Origin: Prauserella_A oleivorans
GTDB lineage: Bacteria; Actinomycetota; Actinomycetes; Mycobacteriales; Pseudonocardiaceae
DNA length: 64,000 nt
Reading direction: 5' to 3'
Assembly: GCF_042685745.1 (NCBI RefSeq)
Contig: NZ_JBHUNT010000001.1
Coordinates: 3,410,001 to 3,474,000 of the forward strand
Positions 7,968 to 16,666 of the stretch are shown here, piece after piece. The notes beneath the pieces were generated by a model. The model had not been told where the DNA came from. It made no database searches and was given only the letters and a program-made list of their open reading frames with translations. The first letter of the stretch is position 1. Each line of letters starts with the position of its first letter. The position numbers and the translations under genes were made by a program.

Positions 7968-10475
7968 ATGGAGGGCTCGACGCAGGAAGCGCGCACCTCG
8001 TGGCGCGACACGGGCGGCCGCACGAGCCTGCCGCGGTGGACGTGCGACCCGGTACCCGGTGTCGCGGGCTGTGAGCGGACCCTTCCCGCCGCCGTGGTGA
8101 CGGCCGCGCACCGGCTCGCGGCCGGCCTCGGCATGCCGATCGGCACCGTGCTGCTCGCCGCGCACGCGCGCGTGCTCGCCGCGCTGTCCGGCGAGGACGA
8201 GGTCGTCACCGGGTACCTCACCGATGGCGGTCCGGTGCCGTGCCGGCTTTCCGTGCACCCGGGGTCGTGGCGTGACCTGCTGCTGCGCACCCGGCGCGTC
8301 GAGGCCGGCCTGCTCGCGCACCCGGACGTGCCGCGTGACGAGGTGACCTCAGCGGCGGGACCGGGGTACGAGACGGTGCTCGACGCCGGCGAGCGGGACG
8401 GCGAGCAAGACGGCGGCCCCGGCGAGGACGTCGTCCTGCGGGCCGGCTTGGTCCGGCGGGACGGGATGCTCGTCCTGCGGCTGCAGTACCGCACCGACGT
8501 GCTGGACGTCGCCTGTGCCGACCGCATCGCCGGGTACCACCTGACGGCGCTGGAGCATCTCGTCGCCGACCCGGACGCCGAGCACAGCACCACGAGTCTG
8601 CTCTCCGCCGGCGAGCTGCGGCTCCAGCTCGAGGGCCTCGCCGGGCCCCGGCGGCCGTTGCCCGGTGTGCGCCTGCACGAGCTGTTCGAACAGCAGGTCC
8701 GGCAGAGCCCCGACGCGGTCGCCGCCGGATACGGCGAGCAGCGGTGGACCTATGCCGAACTCGATGCCCGGGCCAACCGGATCGCCCGTTGCCTGCTCGC
8801 CCACGGGCTGTGCGCCGAAGACGTCGTGGCGGTGGTGACCGAACGCGACCTCGGCTGGATGGCCGCCGTGCTGGGCGTGTTCAAGGCGGGCGGCGCCTAC
8901 CTGCCGGTGGAACCTCAGCTGCCGCCTCGCCGGATCGCGGCGATGCTGACCCGCGCCGCGTGCCGGCTGGTGCTGTTCGAGGCCGGTAGCACCGGCAACC
9001 TCGACGCCGCGCTCGCGTCGTGCCCCGGTGTCCGGGCGATCCCGCTCGGGCAGGCCTGGGCCGAGAGCTGCGACGCGACCGACCTCGGGCTGCTCATCGG
9101 ACCCGGCAGGCTCGCCTACATCTACTTCACCTCCGGGTCCACGGGTGAGCCCAAGGGCGCGATGTGCGAGCACGCCGGGCTGCTCAACCACGTCCTCGCC
9201 AAGATCGAAGACCTGGCGATCGGAGCTGGGACGGTCGTCGCCCAGACCGCGCCGCAGTGTTTCGACATCTCTTTATGGCAGCTGGTCTCGGCCGTGCTGG
9301 TCGGCGGCCGCACCGTCCTGGTGCCGCAGGAGGTCATCCTCGACGTCCCTCGGTTCGTCGACACCCTCGTCGCCGAGCGGGTCGCCGTGCTCCAGGTCGT
9401 GCCGTCCTATCTGGACGCGATCCTGGCGCATCTGGAGCGCACCCCGCGGCCGTTGCCGGACCTGCGGTGCGTGTCCACCACCGGCGAGCCGCTGAAGCCG
9501 AAGCTCGCACGCCGCTGGTTCGCGGCGATGCCCGGCATCCCGCTCGTCAACGCCTACGGGCTGACGGAAACCTCCGACGACACCAATCACGAGATCCTGC
9601 ACGGACCACCGGACGGCGACCGGGTGCCGCTCGGCCGGCCCGTCGCGAACGTGCGTGTGTACGTCGTCGACGAGCACCTCTCACCGGTGCCGCTCGGAGC
9701 CCCGGGCGAGATCGTCTTCTCCGGGGTGTGCGTCGGCCGCGGGTATGTCAACGACCCGGACCGCACCCGCCGCGCATTCGCCGCCGACCCCTACCGGCCG
9801 GGCGAGAGGCTTTACCGCAGCGGTGATCTCGGTCGCTGGCGCGCCGACGGCAAGCTCGACTTCCTCGGCCGGGCGGACACGCAGGTCAAGATCCGCGGGT
9901 TCCGCATCGAGATCGGCGAGATCGAGAACACCCTGCTGCGCCTGCCCGGGGTGCGCGACGCCGCCGTCGTCGTGGCCGACGGCACCGGCGGCCCACGCCG
10001 CCTGGTCGCCTTCCACACCGGCGGGCCCGCGGATCCGGACGTGCTGCGGCGCCGGCTGGGCGAGTCGCTGCCCGCGTACCTGGTGCCCGCGGCGTTCCAC
10101 CGGCGCGACCGGCTGCCGCTGACCCCGAACGGCAAGCTCGACCGGGCGGCCCTGACCCGGCTCGCCGCCGAACTCGGTGACGGCGAAGCGGACCACCACG
10201 CTCCCGCGACGCACACCGAACGCCGGATGGCGGCGGCCTGGGCTTGCGTGCTCGGGATCGCCGAGGACGCGATCGGGGCCCGCGACGATTTCTTCGACCG
10301 CGGCGGTACGTCCCTCGCGGCGGTGAAGCTGGCCATCGCGCTGGACCGGGCCGTCTCACCCGCCGACGTCACCCGCCACCCGGTACTCGCGGACCTGGCG
10401 CGGCTCGTGGACGCCCGAGCGGATCGGCGTCCCGAGCCCGCCGCCCCGGCGCCCGACTCCCTCACCAGTCGTTGA
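7968..10475 (+). CDS. Nonribosomal peptide synthetase, truncated C / adenylation / carrier
   Basis: 835 residues. The first 220 resemble the C-terminal part of a condensation domain but lack the HHxxxDG active site. A full adenylation domain follows: A3 YFTSGSTGEPKG near 385, A4 FDISLW, A5 NAYGLTETS, A7 YRSGDLGRW, A8 GRADTQVKIRGFRIE, A10 PLTPNGKLDR. A carrier domain with DFFDRGGTSL has its serine at 782. By hand alignment to GrsA the specificity residues read about D-I-W-Q-S-T-A-D-D-K. The two acidic residues after LTETS would suit a cationic amino acid such as diaminopropionate; this is inference. ATG at 7968 is preferred over an upstream GTG because GAGGAGG precedes it. There is no thioesterase or epimerase. 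Confidence 0.93.
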   Translation: MEGSTQEARTSWRDTGGRTSLPRWTCDPVPGVAGCERTLPAAVVTAAHRLAAGLGMPIGTVLLAAHARVLAALSGEDEVVTGYLTDGGPVPCRLSVHPGSWRDLLLRTRRVEAGLLAHPDVPRDEVTSAAGPGYETVLDAGERDGEQDGGPGEDVVLRAGLVRRDGMLVLRLQYRTDVLDVACADRIAGYHLTALEHLVADPDAEHSTTSLLSAGELRLQLEGLAGPRRPLPGVRLHELFEQQVRQSPDAVAAGYGEQRWTYAELDARANRIARCLLAHGLCAEDVVAVVTERDLGWMAAVLGVFKAGGAYLPVEPQLPPRRIAAMLTRAACRLVLFEAGSTGNLDAALASCPGVRAIPLGQAWAESCDATDLGLLIGPGRLAYIYFTSGSTGEPKGAMCEHAGLLNHVLAKIEDLAIGAGTVVAQTAPQCFDISLWQLVSAVLVGGRTVLVPQEVILDVPRFVDTLVAERVAVLQVVPSYLDAILAHLERTPRPLPDLRCVSTTGEPLKPKLARRWFAAMPGIPLVNAYGLTETSDDTNHEILHGPPDGDRVPLGRPVANVRVYVVDEHLSPVPLGAPGEIVFSGVCVGRGYVNDPDRTRRAFAADPYRPGERLYRSGDLGRWRADGKLDFLGRADTQVKIRGFRIEIGEIENTLLRLPGVRDAAVVVADGTGGPRRLVAFHTGGPADPDVLRRRLGESLPAYLVPAAFHRRDRLPLTPNGKLDRAALTRLAAELGDGEADHHAPATHTERRMAAAWACVLGIAEDAIGARDDFFDRGGTSLAAVKLAIALDRAVSPADVTRHPVLADLARLVDARADRRPEPAAPAPDSLTSR

Positions 10476-10488
10476 AAGGACACCACCG

Positions 10489-11472
10489 ATGTCGACCTCT
10501 CTCCTCCCGATCGACGTGGACCACCGTCCCGGCGCCCCGCCCCTGGCGCGCGTGCAGCCACCGGCCGTGGCGGCGGACTGGGCCGCCGAGCACGGCGCCG
10601 CCCTGCGGGGTGTCGTCGCCGAGTGCGGCGCCGTCCTCGTCCGCGGCCTCGGGTTGCGCTCGGCCACCGACGTGACGGCCGTCTTCCACCGGCTGGCCCC
10701 GACGCTCATGCCCGAACGCGAGGCGTTCGCCAGCCGGCACCGCTACGCCGACGGCGTGTACTCATCGGCGACCTGGCCTGCCAACCAGCCGATGTGCATG
10801 CACCACGAGCTGAGTTACGCACTCGAGGTGCCCGGGCTCCTGATGTTCGCGTGTCTCACCGCACCCACCCAGGGCGGCGCCACCGGCATCGCCGACGCGG
10901 CCGCGGTGTTCGAGGCGCTGCCGGGCGAGCTGACCGCACGGTTCGAACGCGAGGGCTGGCTGCTCACCCGCAGCTACACCGACGAGATCGGCGCCTCGAT
11001 CGCGGACGCGTTCGGCACCGGCGACCGCGCCGCCGTCGAAGCCTACTGCCGGGCCAACGCGATCGAGTTCGCGTGGCAACCGGACGGCGGTTTGCGCACG
11101 CGCCAGCGTCGCCCCGCCGTGGTCCGCCACCCGGTCACCGGCCGGCGCTGCTGGTTCAACCAGGTCGCGTTCCTCAGCGAGTGGACGCTCGACCCCGACG
11201 TGCGGGAGTACCTCGTGGACGTCTACGGCGCCGACGGCCTGCCGTTCACCACCCGGTTCGGCGACGGCGAACCTATCGGCGAGGACGTCGTCGCGCTGCT
11301 CAACGAGACCTACGAGGCGCACACCGACCGCGAACCGTGGCAGCCGGGCGACCTGTTGCTCGTCGACAACATCCACACGGCGCACAGCAGGGAGCCCTAC
11401 ACGGGCCCTCGCGAAGTCCTCGTGGGAATGGCCGATCCCGTGCGCCCCGCCGACCACGTTCCCGAGAGGTGA
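10489..11472 (+). CDS. SyrP-like Fe(II)/2-oxoglutarate-dependent oxygenase (TauD/TfdA family)
   Basis: 327 residues of the TauD/TfdA fold. MHHELSY (about residue 105) supplies the proximal iron ligands as H-x-E, the variant of SyrP, AsnO and VioC-type amino-acid hydroxylases rather than the H-x-D of TauD. NIHTAHSREPYTGPRE near the C-terminus supplies the distal histidine and the 2-oxoglutarate-binding arginine. SyrP hydroxylates the beta-carbon of an amino acid tethered to an NRPS carrier protein, so this enzyme probably hydroxylates a carrier-bound residue here. It starts 13 bp after the NRPS gene, with AAAGGA upstream, and is surely in the same operon. Substrate is unproven. Confidence 0.85.
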   Translation: MSTSLLPIDVDHRPGAPPLARVQPPAVAADWAAEHGAALRGVVAECGAVLVRGLGLRSATDVTAVFHRLAPTLMPEREAFASRHRYADGVYSSATWPANQPMCMHHELSYALEVPGLLMFACLTAPTQGGATGIADAAAVFEALPGELTARFEREGWLLTRSYTDEIGASIADAFGTGDRAAVEAYCRANAIEFAWQPDGGLRTRQRRPAVVRHPVTGRRCWFNQVAFLSEWTLDPDVREYLVDVYGADGLPFTTRFGDGEPIGEDVVALLNETYEAHTDREPWQPGDLLLVDNIHTAHSREPYTGPREVLVGMADPVRPADHVPER

Positions 11473-11477
11473 GACCG

Positions 11478-12548
11478 ATGACGACGCTTCGGGCCACCGA
11501 GCCGGAACCCGCGAGCTCCGCCGACGCCCAGGTGCCACCGTTCGCGGTCATCTCCGGCCGGCAGGTCGACCGGATCCTGCGCGGCCGGGAACACCGCATC
11601 GTCGGGCTCATCGAGGACACCTACCGGGCGCACTGCGCGGGCGAGTCGGTGAACCCGCCGTCGTACTTCCTGCGGTTCCCGGACCGGCCCTCGGACCGCA
11701 TCATCGCCCTGCCCGCCTCGATCGACGGCGCGATCGGCGTGTCCGGTCTCAAGTGGATCTCCAGCTTTCCCGGCAACGTCCGATCCGGACTGCCCAGGGC
11801 GTCGGCGGTGCTGATCCTCAACGACCACGACACCGGATACCCGTTCGCGTGTGTGGAGAGCTCCATCATCAGCGCCACGCGCACGGCCGCGCTGGCGGCC
11901 TCCGCCGCCGACTGGCTCAGCCGCGGCCGGGCACGTCCGGCCCGGCTGGGCTTCGTGGGCGCCGGGCTCATCGCCCGCTACATCCACACCTACCTGACCC
12001 GCACCGGGTGGTCGTTCGACGAGATCGGGCTGCACGACGTGTCGGCCGACAGTACGGCCGGCTTCCGCGGCTACCTGGAGCGCGTGGGCACGGCCGGGCC
12101 GGTGAGGGTGCACGACAGCGCCGACGAGCTCATCCGCTCCAGCGACCTGGTGGTGTTCGCGACGGTCGCGGGACGGCCGCACATCACGGAGCCGGCGTGG
12201 TTCGCGCACAACCCGCTCGTGCTGCACGTGTCGCTGCGGGACCTGGCGCCCGAGGTTGTCCTCTCCGCCTGCAACGTCCTCGACGACGTCGATCACTGCC
12301 TGACGGCGAACACCTCGCCGCACCTGGCCGAACAACGGGTGGGGCACCGCGGATTCGTGCACGGCACGCTTGACGACGTCATGGGCGGACGGCTCACGCC
12401 ACCCCGGGACCGCCCGGTGGTGTTCTCGCCCTTCGGGCTCGGCGTGCTCGATCTCGCCGTGGGCAAGTTCGTCTACGACGAGGCACTGCGCGCGGGCGAC
12501 CTCACGGTCGTCGACGGGTTCTTCCACGAACTGCGCCGGTACGGCTGA
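11478..12548 (+). CDS. sbnB: 2,3-diaminopropionate biosynthesis protein SbnB-like (ornithine cyclodeaminase/mu-crystallin family)
   Basis: 356 residues. In Staphylococcus, SbnB oxidises N-(1-amino-1-carboxy-2-ethyl)-glutamate with NAD to release L-2,3-diaminopropionate and 2-oxoglutarate. The NAD-binding glycine motif LGFVGAGLIARYIH is near residue 158. Upstream lie the substrate-side segments KWISSFPGNV and ASAVLILND typical of the SbnB branch. SbnB-typical HVSLRDLAPE and DDVDHCLTANTS follow. It starts a few bases after the oxygenase stop, with GAGAGGTGAG upstream, and is followed 41 bp on by its partner. The pairing makes diaminopropionate supply the most likely role. Confidence 0.9.
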   Translation: MTTLRATEPEPASSADAQVPPFAVISGRQVDRILRGREHRIVGLIEDTYRAHCAGESVNPPSYFLRFPDRPSDRIIALPASIDGAIGVSGLKWISSFPGNVRSGLPRASAVLILNDHDTGYPFACVESSIISATRTAALAASAADWLSRGRARPARLGFVGAGLIARYIHTYLTRTGWSFDEIGLHDVSADSTAGFRGYLERVGTAGPVRVHDSADELIRSSDLVVFATVAGRPHITEPAWFAHNPLVLHVSLRDLAPEVVLSACNVLDDVDHCLTANTSPHLAEQRVGHRGFVHGTLDDVMGGRLTPPRDRPVVFSPFGLGVLDLAVGKFVYDEALRAGDLTVVDGFFHELRRYG

Positions 12549-12589
12549 CGGCCCTGCCGCACAGCGTCCCTGATCGGAAGGTGGTCCTC

Positions 12590-13576
12590 GTGCCCGTCAT
12601 CTCGGTGCCGCTGGAGTTCAACGAAGAGGATCTCTACGTCAATCTGTGGCCCACGTTCGGACACATGCTCTTCCTCAAGTGCGAGGGGTTCAACTTCGCC
12701 GGGTCCATCAAACTGAAAGCCGCTCTGGGCATGGTCGATGCGGCCGAGCAGGACGGCAGGCTGCGGCCGGGGTCCGTGCTCGTGGAGTCGTCATCGGGCA
12801 ACCTGGGCGTCGCGCTGAGCATGATCGCGGCCAATCGCGGCTACGGGTTCGTCTGCGTGACCGACTCGCGGTGCAACCTCTCGACCCGCCGGCTCATGAC
12901 GGCGCTCGGCGGTGAGGTCCACGTCGTCACCGAGCCGGACCCGGAGCGCGGGCTGCTGGGAGCGCGGATCGACTACGTGCGCGCGCTGTGCGCCGCCGAC
13001 GACCGCTATGTCTGGCTCGACCAGTACACGAACCCGGCGAACTGGGGGTCGCACTACCGCACCACCGCGCCCGCCATCGCACGGCAGTTCCCGGACCTGG
13101 ATGTCCTGTTCGTCGGAGCCGGCACCACCGGAACGCTCATGGGCTGCGCCCGCTGGTTCAAGGAGTGGCGGCCGCCGGTGCGCATCGTGGCGGTCGACAG
13201 CGTCGGATCGGTGATCTTCGGTGGCCCGCCCGGCAGGCGGATGATTCCCGGCCTGGGCACCAGCGTCCGGCCGCCGCTGCTCGACGAGTCCTATGTCGAC
13301 GAGGTGGTCCGGGTGGCGGAGCCGGACACCGTCCGGGCCTGTCACCGCCTGGCGCGCAACGGGTTCCTCTTCGGTGGGTCCACGGGCACCGTGGTGAGCG
13401 GTGCGCTCACCTGGCTCGACCGCAACGCCGACAGCGGGGTGACCGCCGTCGCCATCGCGCCGGACCTGGGTGAGCGCTACCTCGACACGCTCTATCACCT
13501 GGCCTGGGTACAGGACATCTACGGCGAGGAGGTGCTGGGCTACCGCGAGCCCGCCGCCCGGTCGCGCTCGGCGTGA
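12590..13576 (+). CDS. sbnA: 2,3-diaminopropionate biosynthesis protein SbnA-like (PLP-dependent, cysteine synthase family)
   Basis: 328 residues of the fold-type II PLP family. SbnA condenses O-phospho-L-serine with L-glutamate to give ACEGA, the SbnB substrate. The PLP lysine is K41 in GSIKLKAAL. SSSGNLG binds the substrate carboxylate, and GAGTTGTLMG holds the PLP phosphate. GTG at 12590 is chosen because GGAAGG lies eight bases upstream; an earlier in-frame GTG at 12581 overlaps that site. Its last 37 bases overlap the convergent transporter gene. Last gene of the apparent operon. Confidence 0.92.
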   Translation: MPVISVPLEFNEEDLYVNLWPTFGHMLFLKCEGFNFAGSIKLKAALGMVDAAEQDGRLRPGSVLVESSSGNLGVALSMIAANRGYGFVCVTDSRCNLSTRRLMTALGGEVHVVTEPDPERGLLGARIDYVRALCAADDRYVWLDQYTNPANWGSHYRTTAPAIARQFPDLDVLFVGAGTTGTLMGCARWFKEWRPPVRIVAVDSVGSVIFGGPPGRRMIPGLGTSVRPPLLDESYVDEVVRVAEPDTVRACHRLARNGFLFGGSTGTVVSGALTWLDRNADSGVTAVAIAPDLGERYLDTLYHLAWVQDIYGEEVLGYREPAARSRSA

Positions 13577-14862
13577 GCACCGGCGGCCGGGGCGTGCCGG
13601 TCGGCAGTGAAGTCGGGCCGTTCCAGCAGGAACGACACGGCGAGTCCGGCGACGAGTCCCCAGAACGCGGCGCTGATGTTCAGCGGCTGCACGTCCGACA
13701 CGGTGACCAGGAACGCGACGAGCGCGCCGAGTGTGAACCTGCCGCCGAACGCGGTGACGAAGGCGGTCTGCAGCGCGCGGAGCATGGCCAGCCCGCCGAG
13801 CACGGCGATGAACGCCTCCGGCGTGGCCAGCATCAGCCGGACGAACGCCGGCGCGCACAGGCCGGTCACCATCGCCAGCAGGCCGCAGACGATCCCGGCG
13901 ATGTACTGGCGGCGGCGTTCGCCGCCGGCGACGAGCAGGGCGTTGGTGGGACCGGTCAGGCACGTCGACACCGCACCGACCAGGGCGGCGGGCAGCGACC
14001 AGAGCCCGCACGCCACGGTGACGACGTTGACCGGGGGCGTGTGACCTGCCTGGCGGAGCACCGCGACGCCCTGGCCGTTCTGCACGACGAGCACCGTGAT
14101 CGCCAGCGGCACCACGAGCTCGAACAGGGCCTGCCAGGACCACTGCGGCAGCTGCAGCAGCGGCTGCGCGAACCACCCGGTGTCCGAGGGTGGCGGGGCG
14201 AACCGGCCGGAGAGGATCACCGCGAGCACCCCGGCGAGCAGGGCCCCGAGGATCGGCGGCATCCGGTGGCCGAGTGCGGGGAACACGCTGAGCAGCAGGA
14301 ACGCGGCGACCATCGGCACCGCGACGAGTGGGTCGAGTCCGAGCGCGGTGATCAGGTCGAGGCCGAACCTGAGGAAGACACCCGCGACCATGGCCATCAC
14401 GATCGGCATCGGCAGGGCGGCCATCACCGTGCGCACCCACCCCGTCAGCCCGACGACGAGGACGAGGACGGCGGTGACGAGGAACGCGCCGAGGACTTCG
14501 GGCCACGCGAGGTGGTTGAGCGACCCGCCGACGACGACGGTGCCCGGGATGGTCCAGAAGAAGGCGAGCGGCTGGCGGTAGAGCCAGGAGGCCAGGACGG
14601 TGAGGATGCCGTTGAGGAAGAACACGCCGAAGATCCACGACGCAAGCTGGCCGGCGGTCAGTCCGCCCTGCACGCCCACCGCCAGGATCACGGCCACCGG
14701 GCCGGTCGCGGAGAACACGAGACCGACGAGCCCGTTCGCGACGTAGGTGCCACCCGCGTCGCGGCTCAGCCTGCGCAGCCCCGCGAGTGGCCGGACCGGC
14801 CGTTCGAACCGGCCCTGGGCTTCCACCGCCACGGCACCGTCGTCGTCGATGGTGGTGGTCAC
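13540..14862 (-). CDS. benE: Benzoate/H+ symporter BenE family transporter
   Basis: 440-residue polytopic membrane protein, about 11-12 hydrophobic segments, matching the BenE family that imports benzoate with protons. Family-typical stretches include GLVFSATGPVAVILAVG near the start and FNLI-type helices followed by TCLTGPTNALL in the middle. No benzoate catabolic genes are nearby, so the real substrate could be another weak organic acid. GTG at 14862 has a strong AAGGAGG upstream and is preferred over longer options. It runs convergently into the sbnA-like gene with a 37-bp overlap. Confidence 0.85.
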   Translation of the reverse strand: MTTTIDDDGAVAVEAQGRFERPVRPLAGLRRLSRDAGGTYVANGLVGLVFSATGPVAVILAVGVQGGLTAGQLASWIFGVFFLNGILTVLASWLYRQPLAFFWTIPGTVVVGGSLNHLAWPEVLGAFLVTAVLVLVVGLTGWVRTVMAALPMPIVMAMVAGVFLRFGLDLITALGLDPLVAVPMVAAFLLLSVFPALGHRMPPILGALLAGVLAVILSGRFAPPPSDTGWFAQPLLQLPQWSWQALFELVVPLAITVLVVQNGQGVAVLRQAGHTPPVNVVTVACGLWSLPAALVGAVSTCLTGPTNALLVAGGERRRQYIAGIVCGLLAMVTGLCAPAFVRLMLATPEAFIAVLGGLAMLRALQTAFVTAFGGRFTLGALVAFLVTVSDVQPLNISAAFWGLVAGLAVSFLLERPDFTADRHAPAAGAHAERDRAAGSR

Positions 14863-15021
14863 ACACCCTCCTTGCTCGCCTCCGTCGGACCTCGCGTACG
14901 CATGCTGAACAACCGGCCGCTTTGCGTACAGAGGGATGTGGGGTGTCCCATAGAGCGGCGCGCTGGGTGGTGGTCCCGCGCGGTGTCTTCCCTGCGACCG
15001 GTGCACCGTCTGTGATGTCGA

Positions 15022-15759
15022 TCACGCCGTGGGTGGCGCCTGGGCGGGCTTGCGTCGCAACCCCCAGGCCGCCTCCACGGCGTCGTCGGTCAGTACTTCG
15101 GCCGGCGCGCCCTCCGCGAGCAGCCGGCCGCCCGACAGCAGCAGACAGTGATCGGCGCGGGCGGCGTCGGCGAGATCGTGGGTCACGTGCACCACGGCCG
15201 CGCCGCGGGCGGCCGTGTCCGTGAGTGCCCCGGCGATGATGTCCCGGGCCGGACCGTCCAGTCCGGTCGTGGGCTCGTCGAGCAGGAGGATGTCCGACCT
15301 CTGGGCGAGGCCCTGTGCCACGAGTACGCGTTGCCGCTGGCCGCCCGACAGTGTGCCGAGCCGGCGTTTCGCGAGCTCCGAGATACCGAGCAGGTGCAGG
15401 CACTCGGCGACGATCTCGTGGTCCTGTTCGGACAGTCGGCGCCAGAGCCTCCGGTGTGCCCAGCGTCCCATGCGGACGGTCTCGAGCACGGTGATCGGCA
15501 ATCGGTCGGACACCGCACTGCGCTGGACCACGAGCGCGGGCCGCATCCCGTCGGGCAGTCGCACCGACCCGGCCGTCGGTCGTACCACGCCCGCGACGGA
15601 GCCGAGCAACGTCGACTTTCCCGAACCGTTCGGCCCGACGATCGCGGTCACGGCCGCGCGGGGGAGCCGGGCCGTGATCCGGTGCAACACCACCCGTCCG
15701 GAGTATCCGGCCGACAGTCCGTGGACCGTCACTCCGCCTGCCCTGTCACAGCGTGTCAT
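15022..15759 (-). CDS. aztA: Zinc ABC transporter ATP-binding protein (AztA/ZnuC type)
   Basis: 245-residue ABC ATPase powering metal uptake. Walker A GPNGSGKST, signature LSGGQRQRV, Walker B ILLLDEPTTGLD and the switch histidine in VHVTHDL are all intact. Sequence type is the Mn/Zn (ZnuC/AztA) group. The ATG at 15759 is supported by AGGGAGC immediately upstream. It is divergent from the permease gene, with a Zur-like palindrome between the two starts. The permease, binding protein and chaperone-like lipoproteins opposite make zinc the expected substrate. Confidence 0.92.
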   Translation of the reverse strand: MTRCDRAGGVTVHGLSAGYSGRVVLHRITARLPRAAVTAIVGPNGSGKSTLLGSVAGVVRPTAGSVRLPDGMRPALVVQRSAVSDRLPITVLETVRMGRWAHRRLWRRLSEQDHEIVAECLHLLGISELAKRRLGTLSGGQRQRVLVAQGLAQRSDILLLDEPTTGLDGPARDIIAGALTDTAARGAAVVHVTHDLADAARADHCLLLSGGRLLAEGAPAEVLTDDAVEAAWGLRRKPAQAPPTA

Positions 15760-15777
15760 CGCGCTCCCTATTTGTAA

Positions 15778-15792
15778 TGAAACTCGTTTTCA
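15778..15792. promoter_or_regulatory. Candidate Zur box between divergent zinc uptake genes
   Basis: TGAAACTCGTTTTCA is an inverted repeat (TGAAA/TTTCA arms) matching the actinobacterial Zur operator pattern (TGAAAATNATTTTCA-like). It sits 18 bp from the start of aztA and 16 bp from the start of aztB, so one site could repress both directions when zinc is plentiful. Recognised by eye from the known consensus. Confidence 0.75.
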
Positions 15793-15808
15793 CTATAGAG
15801 TCACCGCC

Positions 15809-16666
15809 GTGGAGTGGTTGGTCGCCCCGTTCGAGGTCGCGTTCGTGCAGCGCGCGTTGTGGGGCGGGATGCTCGTGTCGCTGATCTGCGCGCTTGCGGG
15901 AACGTGGGTCGTGGTGCGGGGCATGGCGTTCCTCGGCGACGCGATGTCGCACGGGATGCTGCCCGGCGTCGCGCTTGCCTCGCTCGCGGGTGGCAACCTG
16001 CTGGTGGGTGCCGCGCTCAGCGCCGGCGTGATGGCGCTCGGCGTCTCCGCGCTCGGACGCTCCCGCCGGTTCTCCCAGGACACGGCGATCGGCCTGCTGT
16101 TCGTGGGCATGCTCGCGCTCGGCGTCATCATCGTGTCGCACTCGCGGTCGTTCGCGGTGGACCTCACCGGCTTCCTCTTCGGCGACGTCCTGGCCGTCCG
16201 GGAGCAGGACCTCGGGCAGCTCGCCGGAGCACTGACCGGCGCCGCCGTCGTCTCGCTACTCGGCCACCGCGCGTTCGTGGCGCTCAGCTTCGACCCGCGC
16301 ACGGCCGGCACGCTCGGCCTGCGTCCGCGGGCCGCGCATGCGGCGCTGCTCGGCCTGCTCACGCTGGCGATCGTCGCTTCGTTCCACGTCGTCGGCACGC
16401 TGCTCGTCTTCGGCCTGCTCGTCGCGCCGCCGGCGGCGGCCATGTTCTGGATGACGCGGATCCCGCTGATCATGCTCGGCGCCGCGGTGGTCGGTTGCCT
16501 GGCAACCGCATCGGGACTGCTCATCTCCTGGCACTGGGGAACGGCCGCCGGGGCGACGATCGCCGCGGTCGCCGTCGCGCTGTTCTTCGTGTCCGCACTG
16601 ACCGCCCGGGCACGCCAACGCACCTGGCGTGCCACCACCGACGAGGAGATCGCACACACATCGTGA
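15809..16666 (+). CDS. aztB: Zinc ABC transporter permease (AztB/ZnuB type)
   Basis: 285-residue membrane permease of the ABC-3 metal family, about eight TM helices. The hallmark stretches are present: GMAFLGDAMSHGMLPGVALA (about residues 33-52) and the FHVVGTLLVFGLLVAPPAAA segment late in the protein. It would form the channel for zinc brought by the lipoprotein AztC. The GTG at 15809 is chosen because family similarity begins there and the Zur palindrome lies just upstream. Its stop overlaps the GTG of the next lipoprotein gene, indicating coupled translation. Confidence 0.9.
   Translation: MEWLVAPFEVAFVQRALWGGMLVSLICALAGTWVVVRGMAFLGDAMSHGMLPGVALASLAGGNLLVGAALSAGVMALGVSALGRSRRFSQDTAIGLLFVGMLALGVIIVSHSRSFAVDLTGFLFGDVLAVREQDLGQLAGALTGAAVVSLLGHRAFVALSFDPRTAGTLGLRPRAAHAALLGLLTLAIVASFHVVGTLLVFGLLVAPPAAAMFWMTRIPLIMLGAAVVGCLATASGLLISWHWGTAAGATIAAVAVALFFVSALTARARQRTWRATTDEEIAHTS

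Noticed and set aside
12791..15403. 870-codon minus-strand frame over sbnA and benE
   Set aside because: Overlaps genes with complete motifs on both strands and is arginine-rich without domains.
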